Origin: Actinomycetota bacterium | GTDB lineage: Bacteria > Actinomycetota > Aquicultoria > Aquicultorales > Aquicultoraceae | Reading direction: 5' to 3' | Assembly (NCBI GenBank): GCA_030018005.1 | Contig: JASEGT010000007.1 | Coordinates: forward strand, 1 to 48,890 | Length of the DNA stretch: 48,890 nucleotides | Shown here: positions 26,511 through 35,055 of the stretch, in pieces | How positions within the stretch are numbered: position 1 is the first letter of the stretch | How the letters are laid out: every line of letters begins with the position of its first letter | Notes under the pieces: model-generated | Seen by the model: the letters and a program-made list of their open reading frames with translations, nothing else | Database searches by the model: none | What the model was told of the DNA's origin: nothing | Translations under genes and position numbers: made by a program

Positions 26511-28210
26511 GTGCGCCCGGCAGGGCGCACGCACTTGAGGGTGAAAGTCCCTTACAGGCCCGACAGGGGGAACTGTTAGCTAAACGGCAAGGGTGTCTAC
26601 CGTGAGGTAGAATCTAAAGGAAGCCGAAGGCAAAACACTGGCCCGACGAACAGAAATCGCATACGAGGCGGCTATGCTGGATGAGAAGGCAAATATCTTC
26701 AAAGTCCGGTACCTGTACGGAAAGCATAGTCGTATATGCGGCGGGTATAAGTGGGAAGGTGCGCGCGCATTACCCGGGGAGGTCTGTCAATCTGCCATAT
26801 GTGCTACCATCATCGCAAGGTGGCGGGATGGGATGGCAGAAGTCAGCAGAGGGCATACTAGGCCTTTCGACCAGGCTGAAGGCCCGAACATGAAATACGA
26901 AGTAGCACTTTAGGTTTCGCAAGTGAAGGAGGCGCAGTAAAGATGGTTGAGATACCAAACACCCACCCAAAAGGAAGCGGACGGAATTCGCAGGGCTTTG
27001 GGATAGGTGCGCCAAACACTGCGGCAACGAACAAGAACGCACACTTCAAAAACGACAAAGTAATGGAAGCAGTGGTCGAACGCGAGAACATGAAAGCGGC
27101 TTTAAAAAGAGTGGTGGCAAACAAAGGAGCCCCCGGCGTTGACGGGATGAGAGTCGAAGAACTCACCTCGCACTTGAAAGAAAACTGGGAGAGCATCAAA
27201 GAGAAGCTCCTGCAGGGCAGTTATCTACCAGCCCCCGTGCTTTTAGTCGAAATACCAAAAGCAGGCGGCAAGGGAACAAGGGCGCTGGGTATCCCCACCG
27301 TGCTTGACCGCCTCATACAACAAGCCCTACTGCAAGTCCTAACCCCGGTCTTTGACCCCACGTTTTCGCCCACGAGCTATGGGTTTCGCCCGGGAAGGAG
27401 CGCGCACCAGGCCCTAGAGGCAGCGCGCTCCTACGTCGCAGAGGGCAAGAGGTGGGTGGTAGACATCGATATCGAGAACTTCTTCGATAGGGTAAACCAC
27501 GACATCCTCATGGCGCGTGTTGCGCGCAAAGTCACCGACAAACGGGTCTTAAGGCTCATCCGCCGCTATCTTACCGCCGGAATAATGGCCGGGGGGATAA
27601 CATCGCCCCGCACGGAAGGTACACCGCAAGGGGGACCCCTTTCACCATTGCTCTCAAACGTCCTCCTCGATGAACTCGACAAGGAATTAGAGAGGCGGGG
27701 CCATGCATTCGTGCGCTATGCCGACGATTGCAATGTCTATGTTCGCTCAGAAGCGGCCGCCGAGCGGGTGATGGCGTCAATCACAGGGTTCTTAAAGAAG
27801 CGGCTCAAGCTCAAAGTCAACACCCAAAAGAGCGCCGCGTCCCGTCCCTGGAAGAGAAAGTTTCTAGGCTACTCGATGACGTGGCACAAAATACCCCGGC
27901 TCAAAGTAGCGCCCGAGGCAATCGCGCGCTTGAAAGCAAAGGTTAAAACCATCATGCGCAGAGGAAAAGGGCGCAGCCTGGGGTGGATTATCGACGAACT
28001 CACACCGCTTCTTCGCGGCTGGGCAAATTACTTCCGGCTGGCTGAAGTCAAAGGTATCTTCGAGGAACTCGACGGCTGGATACGCCGCAAACTGCGCTGT
28101 GTTCTTTGGCGCCAGTGGAAACGCACATATACTCGTGTTAAGAAACTCCTAAGCCGGGGATTATCTGAAAAGCGTGCTCTCTGGGCCCACATTAACCTGG
28201 GGACCAAATA
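26511..28210 (+). mobile_element. Group IIC-type intron, 3' end missing
   Basis: The 5' end reads GTGCGCCCGGCAGGGCGCAC, a GUGYG intron start with the class C sequence, then TTGAGGGTGAAAGTCCC, typical of domain I. It lies directly after a terminator hairpin. The reverse transcriptase is encoded inside. After the ORF I cannot find a domain V (no GAGCCG...CGGTTC-type 34-base hairpin) or a domain VI. Instead, an unrelated coding fragment begins at about 28195-28210. The element therefore seems 3'-truncated and unable to splice by itself. It is more GC-rich than the island around it. The exact 3' breakpoint is uncertain. Confidence 0.8.
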
Positions 28211-28229
28211 CTTTGCCTGCAAGTTCTGA
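26943..28229 (+). CDS. ltrA: Group II intron reverse transcriptase/maturase, C-terminus replaced
   Basis: The 428-residue product starts at an ATG with AAGGAGG about 10 bases upstream. RT blocks are present: [81 protein letters not shown] and the catalytic YADD at residues 259-262. The maturase X region includes [19 protein letters not shown]. After [13 protein letters not shown] the sequence stops resembling the family and ends in KYFACKF within about 12 residues, so the C-terminus comes from downstream DNA. The protein would copy and help splice its intron RNA. Polymerase motifs look intact, but the intron lacks its 3' end. Confidence 0.92.
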   Translation: MVEIPNTHPKGSGRNSQGFGIGAPNTAATNKNAHFKNDKVMEAVVERENMKAALKRVVANKGAPGVDGMRVEELTSHLKENWESIKEKLLQGSYLPAPVLLVEIPKAGGKGTRALGIPTVLDRLIQQALLQVLTPVFDPTFSPTSYGFRPGRSAHQALEAARSYVAEGKRWVVDIDIENFFDRVNHDILMARVARKVTDKRVLRLIRRYLTAGIMAGGITSPRTEGTPQGGPLSPLLSNVLLDELDKELERRGHAFVRYADDCNVYVRSEAAAERVMASITGFLKKRLKLKVNTQKSAASRPWKRKFLGYSMTWHKIPRLKVAPEAIARLKAKVKTIMRRGKGRSLGWIIDELTPLLRGWANYFRLAEVKGIFEELDGWIRRKLRCVLWRQWKRTYTRVKKLLSRGLSEKRALWAHINLGTKYFACKF

Positions 28230-28422
28230 CTGGCTTAAAGCTTATGCTTCATTTAGGAACAGTACTTGGCCTGGTGGTCCTTATGAAAATGCAATCGTAA
28301 ACCAGACTAATGTCTACTCAAATGGGAGCGGCAATGGGAGCACCACATTTTATGTCGACCCGAAAGGCTCAAGCTGGAATTGGAAAGTTAAAAGTTGGTA
28401 TAACAAAACTGTTATATATTAA
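28196..28422 (+). pseudogene. 3' fragment of an unidentified secreted-protein gene
   Basis: An open frame running out of the intron remnant encodes [17 protein letters not shown], then WPGGPYENAIVNQTNVYSNG and a Trp/Ser/Asn-rich end. There is no start or signal peptide of its own. The Asn/Gly/Ser/Thr-rich composition and AT-rich codons match the secreted proteins of this island. I do not recognise the family. It looks like the surviving C-terminus of a gene whose 5' part was lost with the intron's 3' end. Confidence 0.5.
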
Positions 28423-28596
28423 ATATTAAGCTTGTTCTCTGATTCGCTAACATTGCTATAGGCAACATACGCTTTGATTGATGAGGACTGGTAAGCTTAG
28501 GTATATATGAGGTCAGGGTTTTGCAGTGACGCTATAAGCAGAGGCTTGGTTCTGTATGATTCGTCTGCAATGGTCTGTTTGCACGTCTCTGGAAGC

Positions 28597-28645
28597 GGAA
28601 TAACGCCGTATTGATTTACTGTGGCGTTATTCCTCGCGGTTATTT
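28597..28645 (+). terminator. Inverted repeat, probable terminator
   Basis: GGAATAACGCC (28597-28607) pairs perfectly with GGCGTTATTCC (28623-28633) across a 15-base loop. A T-rich stretch (TTATTTGTT) follows about 6 bases later. It would end transcription of the fragment upstream. Confidence 0.5.
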
Positions 28646-28688
28646 GTTAACAACTTAGTAATACATAGAACAAGGAGATACCGCATTC

Positions 28689-29423
28689 ATGTTTAAGAGA
28701 ATGATGCTCCTAATTGGTGCCCTGGTCTCGGCTGCAGGTTTTGCTGTTGGGATTTGGCTTTTAAGGGAAGCTACGACTGCTTCTTCGTACAGCCCTAATG
28801 AGCTATTAGCAATTACCGGAAAGTTGATGGCACTGTTCTCAGTGCCATCATTTATCAGCCTCTTAACCTATAGCATCCTTATTCATAAAAAGGGTAATAA
28901 GCCAGGCAACCATAGCGCTCAATTGCCTTATGTTATTATAACTATAGCTACAATGGTGACTTTCTTAAATGTGATCACCGTAACCAGTCTCGAGGTTAGT
29001 CCGCGAATATCCCTGTTCTATGTGCCACTGGCAATCATTGGAATAATTGTTCTTATTAGATTAGCGGATTCGTTTGATGCTGATTCCTGTGAGCAAAATG
29101 AATCCAACAATCTATATCGCATGCTTAATGTTTTAACTACTATTTCTGTGTTGATTTGCTTGATATCTTTTGTATATTTTAAACTGTTTCTCAAAAACTA
29201 TCTTCTGATTCCGATAGCCATTTATGCACTAGTGCCGATTGTAGTCTCGCTAAGGTATCGTGTTTACAGGCCTAACTTGGCAAGCTTTCTGGTGTTGTGG
29301 GCCAGCCTTGGCAATATAATCATTGGGGCATCAATATCAATGGTAGCAGGTCTTGTCTATGCGCCAATTATCGTACTTTTAATAGTTACTGGAATCATTA
29401 GTTTATATCAGAACTCTTTATAA
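28689..29423 (+). CDS. Polytopic membrane protein of unknown function
   Basis: The 244-residue product is almost entirely hydrophobic, with about eight predicted membrane helices (first at 5-26, last ending near the C-terminus at ISLYQNSL). I see no conserved charged motif suggesting a transporter or enzyme family. AAGGAG lies some 13 bases before the ATG, a rather long spacing. It lies 15 bases before the first SurA-like gene (counted from its ATT), suggesting a joint transcript. The AT-rich composition matches the island. Confidence 0.6.
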   Translation: MFKRMMLLIGALVSAAGFAVGIWLLREATTASSYSPNELLAITGKLMALFSVPSFISLLTYSILIHKKGNKPGNHSAQLPYVIITIATMVTFLNVITVTSLEVSPRISLFYVPLAIIGIIVLIRLADSFDADSCEQNESNNLYRMLNVLTTISVLICLISFVYFKLFLKNYLLIPIAIYALVPIVVSLRYRVYRPNLASFLVLWASLGNIIIGASISMVAGLVYAPIIVLLIVTGIISLYQNSL

Positions 29424-29438
29424 TCGAGGTGAGTTTAG

Positions 29439-30074
29439 ATTATTCAAGAACCAAATAAGCGCTTTGGGCATCGATATCTGAGGAACGCTATTATTCTATT
29501 ATTAATGATCATGAGTCTTGTGATATACAAGGATTTCCTATCTAACCCAGCGCCTATTGTGTCGGTAAATGGTTTTTTGATCACAAAGGATATGTTATAC
29601 CAGCGACTTGAAAAGCAACATGGTAAACAAGTGCTTCAATCAATGCTTAGCGAAACCCTAATAAGACAAGAGGGCAATAATCAACATATCACCGTGGGTG
29701 AAAAAGAGATGAATGGTCGATATAAATATCTTGTTAGTACTTATGGCTCGGCTAAGGACTTAGAAAGATGGCTAACCAAGCAAGATATATCAAGACCGGA
29801 ACTATACGAGCAGCTCAGAATGCAAATCATCACAGAAAAGCTTTTAGCGAAGAAAATCATACAACCGACGGAGAAGGAACTAATCCAGGACTATAATCGA
29901 CTTAAGAACACAGCTTTTGAAGGAAAATCGTATGAAGAGGCAAGGGCTACTATTAAGCAGAGCTACATTTCCATGCAAGTTGGTTTGTTGCTTCCTCGTC
30001 TGGAAGAAGAACTTCGAAAAAAGGCAAAGATTACCTATTTAGATGAGACATATTCTATACGAAATGATGAATAA
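29439..30074 (+). CDS. SurA-like membrane-anchored protein, probable ATT start
   Basis: The first ATG in frame (29505) would cut the only membrane helix in half and has no ribosome site. In the same frame, GAGGTGA at 29426-29432 stands 6 bases before ATT ATT CAA GAA, and an in-frame TAG just upstream excludes a longer start. Starting at ATT gives 211 residues with basic residues then RNAIILLLMIMSLVIY as anchor. The outside part (ITKDMLYQRLEKQHGKQVLQSMLSE...QPTEKEL) has the helix pattern of the SurA/PrsA N-terminal chaperone domain. There is no PPIase (rotamase) domain. Likely an extracytoplasmic folding helper (inference). Confidence 0.6.
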   Translation: MIQEPNKRFGHRYLRNAIILLLMIMSLVIYKDFLSNPAPIVSVNGFLITKDMLYQRLEKQHGKQVLQSMLSETLIRQEGNNQHITVGEKEMNGRYKYLVSTYGSAKDLERWLTKQDISRPELYEQLRMQIITEKLLAKKIIQPTEKELIQDYNRLKNTAFEGKSYEEARATIKQSYISMQVGLLLPRLEEELRKKAKITYLDETYSIRNDE

Positions 30075-30163
30075 AAAGAACTGGCCTAACGTTGCCTCCA
30101 TGCGGCCTATGAGGCAATACGCCCATCGCTATAAAACAGTTATGATAAATCAGGGAGTCAATA

Positions 30164-30790
30164 ATGACAAGGAAACCAATAATCCTGGTAGTAGGCGCGG
30201 TAATTATATTTTTAGTAGGAGGCCTTGCGTACACATACGCGGAATCTCCGTATTTCAAGCTTGGCCGTCAGATGAAAGAGGCAAGGGAAGGCGCAAATTC
30301 GCAGAAAGTTGTAGCAAGAGTTAATGGCAAGTCGATTACCGCAGGGGAGTATGCTGTGCATATGGCAACACAAGCAGACTCTCATAAGCAACTAGGGCTT
30401 CCCGCGCCAAGCAAGAAAGACATTATTAATCTATTAGCAAAAGGTATTCTGGTGCAGGAAGAAGCCAGCAAGAGAGGTATCAAAGTAACCGATGCTGAGG
30501 TTCAAGCATATATAAATGAGCAAAGAAGGTCAATTGAAGAAATACCCGCAGAGAACAACCAAGTGTATATAGAAGGGCTTAAAGGTCAAGGGTTAACCGA
30601 AGATGAATATTGGTCGAGTAAAGAGACCTTTGAGGGCTATAAGAGCAATCTTATCGAGGGTGAACTCAGGAAGCAGTTTATTGGTGAGGCTACCACGCAG
30701 CAGGATATGGAAAAAGCACAAGGGCAATATGATGCTTTTATGGAGGATCTCCTTAAAAAAGCAGAAGTTGAGATTCTCGACAGTGAATAA
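30164..30790 (+). CDS. SurA N-terminal-domain protein, membrane-anchored
   Basis: The 208-residue product has a strong N-terminal hydrophobic helix (IILVVGAVIIFLVGGLAYTYA). It continues with VVARVNGKSITAGEYAVHMA and LLAKGILVQEEASKRGIKVTDAEVQAYI, the hallmark of the SurA/PrsA/PpiD N-terminal chaperone domain. It lacks a parvulin PPIase domain, so any activity would be chaperone-like, on proteins outside the membrane. GGGAG lies about 7 bases before the ATG. It follows another SurA-like gene by 89 bases and ends in a perfect terminator. The last 30 codons are duplicated at 26328-26426. Confidence 0.78.
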   Translation: MTRKPIILVVGAVIIFLVGGLAYTYAESPYFKLGRQMKEAREGANSQKVVARVNGKSITAGEYAVHMATQADSHKQLGLPAPSKKDIINLLAKGILVQEEASKRGIKVTDAEVQAYINEQRRSIEEIPAENNQVYIEGLKGQGLTEDEYWSSKETFEGYKSNLIEGELRKQFIGEATTQQDMEKAQGQYDAFMEDLLKKAEVEILDSE

Positions 30791-30870
30791 ATAATCCGTC
30801 TCGATGACGTGAGGGGCAGAAAAATAATGTTGTTATAAAGAGCAACCTCAATATATGGGTTGCTCTTTAA
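30695..30870 (+). repeat. Direct repeat, copy 2 (SurA-like gene tail plus terminator)
   Basis: Partner of 26331-26508. This copy is attached to a full-length gene and is probably the source or the better-preserved sister. Confidence 0.8.
30837..30870 (+). terminator. Intrinsic terminator after the SurA-like gene
   Basis: AAAGAGCAACC (30837-30847) pairs with GGTTGCTCTTT (30858-30868) around a 10-base AT-rich loop. The T run is short (CTTTAAG). The stem is identical to that at 26473-26504; the loop differs. Confidence 0.85.
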
Positions 30871-31250
30871 GTTCGGCGCCGGGATAGTGTTTCTCGGCTT
30901 GTTTTTATTTCATGCATGTGTGTATTTAGATCTGGCTGTGAGCAAGACGCTTCTTGCAGCTAAAAGCGGTTTTGCGTAGAATTGGTAGAGTGTACAACGC
31001 CTGAGACCGGAAGTTCCGATGCGCATGCTCTGCGCGCGAACAAGAATTTGTAATCGAACCAGACGACCCAGCTTCTTATGTATTCAAGTTTTTTGTTTTC
31101 GCAGACCGCGCATAAAGTATATGGGTATCGCCGTGGTGATGCTCTGGTGCGGAGCATTTCGAATAATACCGGTGGCGAGGACTGAGGCACTTAAACCGAT
31201 TTGGATGATTGATTGAATCGATGTCGAATATCGACGATAGGGGGCAAGCA
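30871..31250. other. Intergenic region before purD
   Basis: No gene supported. The composition changes here from the AT-rich island to the GC-richer purine genes. I see no clear promoter, riboswitch or mobile-element end. Confidence 0.4.
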
Positions 31251-32525
31251 TTGAAGGTACTGGTGATTGGGAGTGGCGGGCGCGAGCACGCCCTGGTATG
31301 GAAGATAAAACAGAGCCCGCTGGTGGATGAGGTCTTCTGCGTGCCGGGAAACGGCGGAATCGCGCGCGAGGCGACGGAGGTTCCAATCGACCCATCCGAT
31401 TTCAATGCGCTCGCCGATTTCGCTCAAGCCCAGGCGATAGGCTTGACGGTCGTCGGCCCTGAGGTGCCGCTGGTCGCCGGCATAACCGATGTCTTCGTCG
31501 CCCGAGGGCTCAAAGTATTCGGGCCGAGCGCGAAAGCGGCTCAGCTCGAGGGGAGCAAGATCTTCGCCAAAGATATAATGGAAAAATACGGCGTGCCTAC
31601 CGCCGCCGCAAAGCTCTTTACCGACTACGGCGAAGCCGCCGCGTACCTTGCAACACTCGACGCCCCCTATGTCGTCAAAGCCGACGGTCTGGCCGCTGGC
31701 AAAGGGGTATTTATAGCGAAGACGCTGGCGGAGGCCGAGGATGCTGTTAGGAGCTGTCTGCTCAAGGGACAATTCGGAGCGGCGGGCGACAGCGTGGTTA
31801 TCGAAGAATACATGGAGGGACCGGAGCTTTCGGTTCTTGCGTTTAGTGATGGAAAAAACGTATTGCCGATGGTCCCGGCACAGGACTATAAACGCGCTTA
31901 CGACGGCGACGAGGGCTTAAATACCGGCGGCATGGGCTCATACTCGCCGGTCCCGATCGTCACGGCCGAACTCTACGAGGATATCGTGGAGTTGGTTTTA
32001 AAGCCCATGATTGAGGGCTTGTCCGCCGAGGGTATCGAATACCGGGGTGTTATCTATGCGGGTTTGATGCTCACAAAGACCGGGCCGAGGGTTCTCGAGT
32101 TTAACGCGCGCTTCGGCGACCCGGAGACGCAGGCGATTCTTCCGCGCCTCGAGAGTGACATCCTCGAGCCGATGCTGGCGGTCGCCGAGGGCGATATCTC
32201 CGGCGTCGAGTTAAAATGGAAGGATGAGGTCTGTGCGACCGTCGTCCTGGCTTCCGGCGGCTATCCAACCGATTACGAGACCGGTTTTGAGATAACCGGC
32301 CTCGATGAGGCATCGGCGATGGATGACGTTGCCGTCTTCCACGCGGGGACTAAGCTGAGCGAGGGCAAAATCGTGACTGCCGGGGGCAGGGTGCTCAATG
32401 TGAGCGCGCTTGGGGTGGACTTCGCGCAAGCGCGCGAGCGCGCATACGCGGCGATAGAGAAGATTAGTTTTGAGGGTATGCATTACCGGAAAGACATCGC
32501 ACTCCGCGCTGTCGACATGGGATAG
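31251..32525 (+). CDS. purD: Phosphoribosylamine-glycine ligase (GAR synthetase)
   Basis: The frame is open from 31209, but the TTG at 31251 has GGGGG 6 bases before it and yields MKVLVIGSGGREHALVWKI, the standard PurD N-terminus (424 residues, usual length). ATP-grasp features include PYVVKADGLAAGKGVFIAK, VVIEEYMEGPELSVLAF and LEFNARFGDPETQ. The enzyme joins phosphoribosylamine and glycine with ATP, step 2 of IMP synthesis. It begins the purine cluster. purB follows 129 bases later on the same strand. Confidence 0.96.
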   Translation: MKVLVIGSGGREHALVWKIKQSPLVDEVFCVPGNGGIAREATEVPIDPSDFNALADFAQAQAIGLTVVGPEVPLVAGITDVFVARGLKVFGPSAKAAQLEGSKIFAKDIMEKYGVPTAAAKLFTDYGEAAAYLATLDAPYVVKADGLAAGKGVFIAKTLAEAEDAVRSCLLKGQFGAAGDSVVIEEYMEGPELSVLAFSDGKNVLPMVPAQDYKRAYDGDEGLNTGGMGSYSPVPIVTAELYEDIVELVLKPMIEGLSAEGIEYRGVIYAGLMLTKTGPRVLEFNARFGDPETQAILPRLESDILEPMLAVAEGDISGVELKWKDEVCATVVLASGGYPTDYETGFEITGLDEASAMDDVAVFHAGTKLSEGKIVTAGGRVLNVSALGVDFAQARERAYAAIEKISFEGMHYRKDIALRAVDMG

Positions 32526-32586
32526 AGTTGTGCAGGGACTTTTACGGCGCGCTTAACTAAGCGCAGCCACTATATAGATGTCAGTT

Positions 32587-32612
32587 CATCGCGGGCCTGC
32601 TCGCCTGCGATG
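32587..32612 (+). other. Hairpin between purD and purB
   Basis: CATCGCGGGC (32587-32596) pairs with GCCTGCGATG (32603-32612) with one G-U pair and a 6-base loop. No T run follows, so it may stabilise or process the mRNA rather than terminate. Confidence 0.35.
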
Positions 32613-32654
32613 GGTCTCCATACGATTAGCCGGTGGCAAAGGAGTGGTTTTTAA

Positions 32655-33956
32655 ATGATTGAGAGATATTCACGGCCGCGGATGAGAGCCATATGGGAGC
32701 TGAGGAATAAGTTCGACAAATGGCTGGAGATAGAGATTCTCGCCACCGAAGCCCATGTTAAACTAGGCATAGTCCCGGAGGACGCCCTCAGGGAGATCAA
32801 GGATAAGGCGGCTTTCTCGGTCGAGCGCATCGGGGCAATCGAGGCGGAGACCCACCATGACGTCATAGCGTTCTTAACCAACGTCGCCGAAAACGTCGGC
32901 CCGGCGTCGCGCTACGTCCACTACGGGCTGACCTCATCCGACGTCGTCGATACCGGCCTGGCGGTCCAGATGAAAGAGGCTGTCGATATCCTCATCGAGG
33001 ATGTCCGCGAAATCGTCAACCTTTTAAAAGCCAAAGCTTTGGAGTATAAAGACCTGGTTTGCGTGGGGCGCACCCACGGCATCCAGGCCGAGCCGATGAC
33101 CTTCGGCCTCAAATTCGCCAATTGGGCGTTTGAGATGCACCGCAACCTCAACCGCCTCGAGCGCGCCAAAGCGGCCATCTCGGTCGGGAAACTCTCCGGG
33201 GCGGTCGGCACCTACTCGAACATCGACCCGTGGGTCGAGGAGTTCGTTTGCGAGCGGCTCGGCCTCACACCGGCGCCCGTTTCCACCCAGGTGCTCCAGC
33301 GCGACCGGCACGCCGAGTATATGACGGCGCTCGCAATTTGCGCGGCGACTATCGAAAAAATCGCCGTCGAGGTGCGCGCTCTCCAGAAGACGGAGACGCG
33401 CGAGGTCGAGGAACCCTTTGCCAAAGGCCAGAAGGGCTCATCGGCTATGCCGCATAAGCGTAACCCGATTATCGCCGAGCGCCTGGCCGGCCAGGCGAGG
33501 GTCTTGCGCGCTAACGCGCTGGTGGCGCTGGAGAACGTGGCGCTATGGCACGAGCGCGATATCTCGCATTCATCGGTCGAGCGCATCATTATCCCCGACA
33601 GCACCATGCTCCTCGACTATATGTTCGGCAAGCTCAAATGGCTCATCGAAGGCCTTCTCGTCTACCCGGAAAACATGCGGAAGAATCTCGATATGACGGG
33701 CGGGCTTATATTCTCGTCGCGGGTGCTGCTGGCGCTCGTCGACAAGGGCATCACACGCGAGGAGGCCTACCAGATGGTCCAGCGAAACGCCATGGCGACC
33801 TGGCGGGGAGAGGGCGAGCTTAAGGGTTTGCTCAAAGCCGATGCCGAGGTCGCGAAGCTCATCCCCGACGACGAACTCGACGAGCTTTTCAGCACCGATT
33901 ACTTTCTGCGCAACGTGGAGACCGTCTTCAAGCGCCTGGAGAAGCTCGAGGATTAA
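32655..33956 (+). CDS. purB: Adenylosuccinate lyase
   Basis: The 433-residue product carries the fumarase/ASL superfamily signature GSSAMPHKRNP near residue 260. It also has HYGLTSSDVVDT with the substrate-binding Thr-Ser pair, GRTHGIQAEPMTFG with the catalytic His, and the N-terminal IERYSRPRMRAIW. It cleaves SAICAR to AICAR and adenylosuccinate to AMP, so it serves both the IMP pathway and the purA branch. It is followed by a strong terminator, then by an inserted block of opposite-strand genes before purL. Confidence 0.97.
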   Translation: MIERYSRPRMRAIWELRNKFDKWLEIEILATEAHVKLGIVPEDALREIKDKAAFSVERIGAIEAETHHDVIAFLTNVAENVGPASRYVHYGLTSSDVVDTGLAVQMKEAVDILIEDVREIVNLLKAKALEYKDLVCVGRTHGIQAEPMTFGLKFANWAFEMHRNLNRLERAKAAISVGKLSGAVGTYSNIDPWVEEFVCERLGLTPAPVSTQVLQRDRHAEYMTALAICAATIEKIAVEVRALQKTETREVEEPFAKGQKGSSAMPHKRNPIIAERLAGQARVLRANALVALENVALWHERDISHSSVERIIIPDSTMLLDYMFGKLKWLIEGLLVYPENMRKNLDMTGGLIFSSRVLLALVDKGITREEAYQMVQRNAMATWRGEGELKGLLKADAEVAKLIPDDELDELFSTDYFLRNVETVFKRLEKLED

Positions 33957-34030
33957 TCAAGCTGAGTGTCCGGCTTGGGGTGGAGTTTGTTTATTAACTG
34001 TCGAAGTCCGAGCATAGCAGACGTGGCTAA

Positions 34031-34090
34031 AGCAGATAAGCCCGGTAGTTAAACTATCGGGCTTATCTGCTAAATACTCAGTTTTTGCTT
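34031..34090 (+). terminator. Strong intrinsic terminator after purB
   Basis: An 18-bp stem, AGCAGATAAGCCCGGTAG (34031-34048) with CTATCGGGCTTATCTGCT (34054-34071), contains one G-U pair and a TTAAA loop. TTTTTGCTTTT follows about 10 bases on. It lies between convergent purB and the PepSY/YcdB-like gene and could act in both directions. Confidence 0.8.
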
Positions 34091-34147
34091 TTAAGAGACT
34101 CTGCAAATAGGCGATGCTTTCCTTGGTTACCAACTAAGATCCTAAAA

Positions 34148-34990
34148 TTATTTCTTTGCTTTGCTAGTCTCGGATACAGGAGTAGGCGGTCTGCTGATCA
34201 CAAAATCATCACTGATGTCATTACCATTATAAGCATCGATAAACACTTGATCTCTATACTTGATCTCGCCTTCTGCCGTATCATAGGAATCAGTATATAT
34301 AACGTACCATATAAGTCTTTGTTGGCCATTTTTGTCTCTTAATACGTTTAGCTCTGTTTTAATATCTTTAGCACGGCTTGTCATTCTCGGCTTAAGTACA
34401 TTTAAAGCATCAGCCTCTGATATTTTAGGCTCTGTTGCTATAAGCACATCTTCATCTCTTGCTAGATATTGACCCATTGCACCTGACCTCGGGTCGATCC
34501 CGATAGATACACTTTTTAGCAGCTTTGCCCCATTTGGAGCAACCTTTTCCCACTCGACCATGTAGCTGCCGTCCACCATTTCACGAACTTCAGTAAGCTT
34601 TAGCTCATCGAAGTTTTCATATTTTGCTCGCACAAACTCTTCGGCTCTTTTTATCGCCTTATCCTTAGTTAGCGGAAGTTGTGTGGGGTCTATTGGATTA
34701 GCATCAACTGGGCCAACAACTCCCGCTATTTTTCCGCTCTTGACTTCAACCCAGAATGTACGACCATCATCAGCAGTTATATCATATACTGGGCGGTTTG
34801 TGGGAAGATCAATCCTTGACACGGTCCTTACTTTATCGACTTTCGCAAAAGCCTTAACTGAATTAACAGCTTGATCCGGTGATATATCGGGCTGCGAGTT
34901 TAGACTATAAGCGGTAAAGCCAAGGGTAACTATAATGCCAATGGCTACTGCTATTACCACGAAGGCTTTGCTCCTACTTAAATTTTTCAT
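34148..34990 (-). CDS. Membrane-anchored PepSY/YcdB-like protein
   Basis: The 280-residue product has an N-terminal anchor (AFVVIAVAIGIIVTLGFTAY). Two related units follow: VYDITADDGRTFWVEVKSGKIAGV, then a longer one with KAIKRAEEFVRAKY...GSYMVEWEKV...VSIGIDPRSGAMGQYLARDE and ISEADALNVLKP. The 'D-x-x-x-G-x-I' strand-turn pattern is that of PepSY-type and YcdB/YcdC repeat domains, which often inhibit or chaperone extracellular peptidases. A putative secreted peptidase lies 65 bases upstream on the same strand, so the protein could be its inhibitor or partner (inference). AT-rich composition contrasts with purB and purL. Confidence 0.65.
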   Translation of the reverse strand: MKNLSRSKAFVVIAVAIGIIVTLGFTAYSLNSQPDISPDQAVNSVKAFAKVDKVRTVSRIDLPTNRPVYDITADDGRTFWVEVKSGKIAGVVGPVDANPIDPTQLPLTKDKAIKRAEEFVRAKYENFDELKLTEVREMVDGSYMVEWEKVAPNGAKLLKSVSIGIDPRSGAMGQYLARDEDVLIATEPKISEADALNVLKPRMTSRAKDIKTELNVLRDKNGQQRLIWYVIYTDSYDTAEGEIKYRDQVFIDAYNGNDISDDFVISRPPTPVSETSKAKK

Positions 34991-35055
34991 CTTTCACTCC
35001 TATTACTAAACACTAACTCAATCTCATCATAACATGACTTTGCTTTAATTAATGT

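Noticed and set aside
29505-30790. Parvulin-type peptidyl-prolyl isomerases
   Set aside because: Both SurA-like proteins are too short and lack the rotamase domain; only the chaperone-like N-terminal domain is supported.
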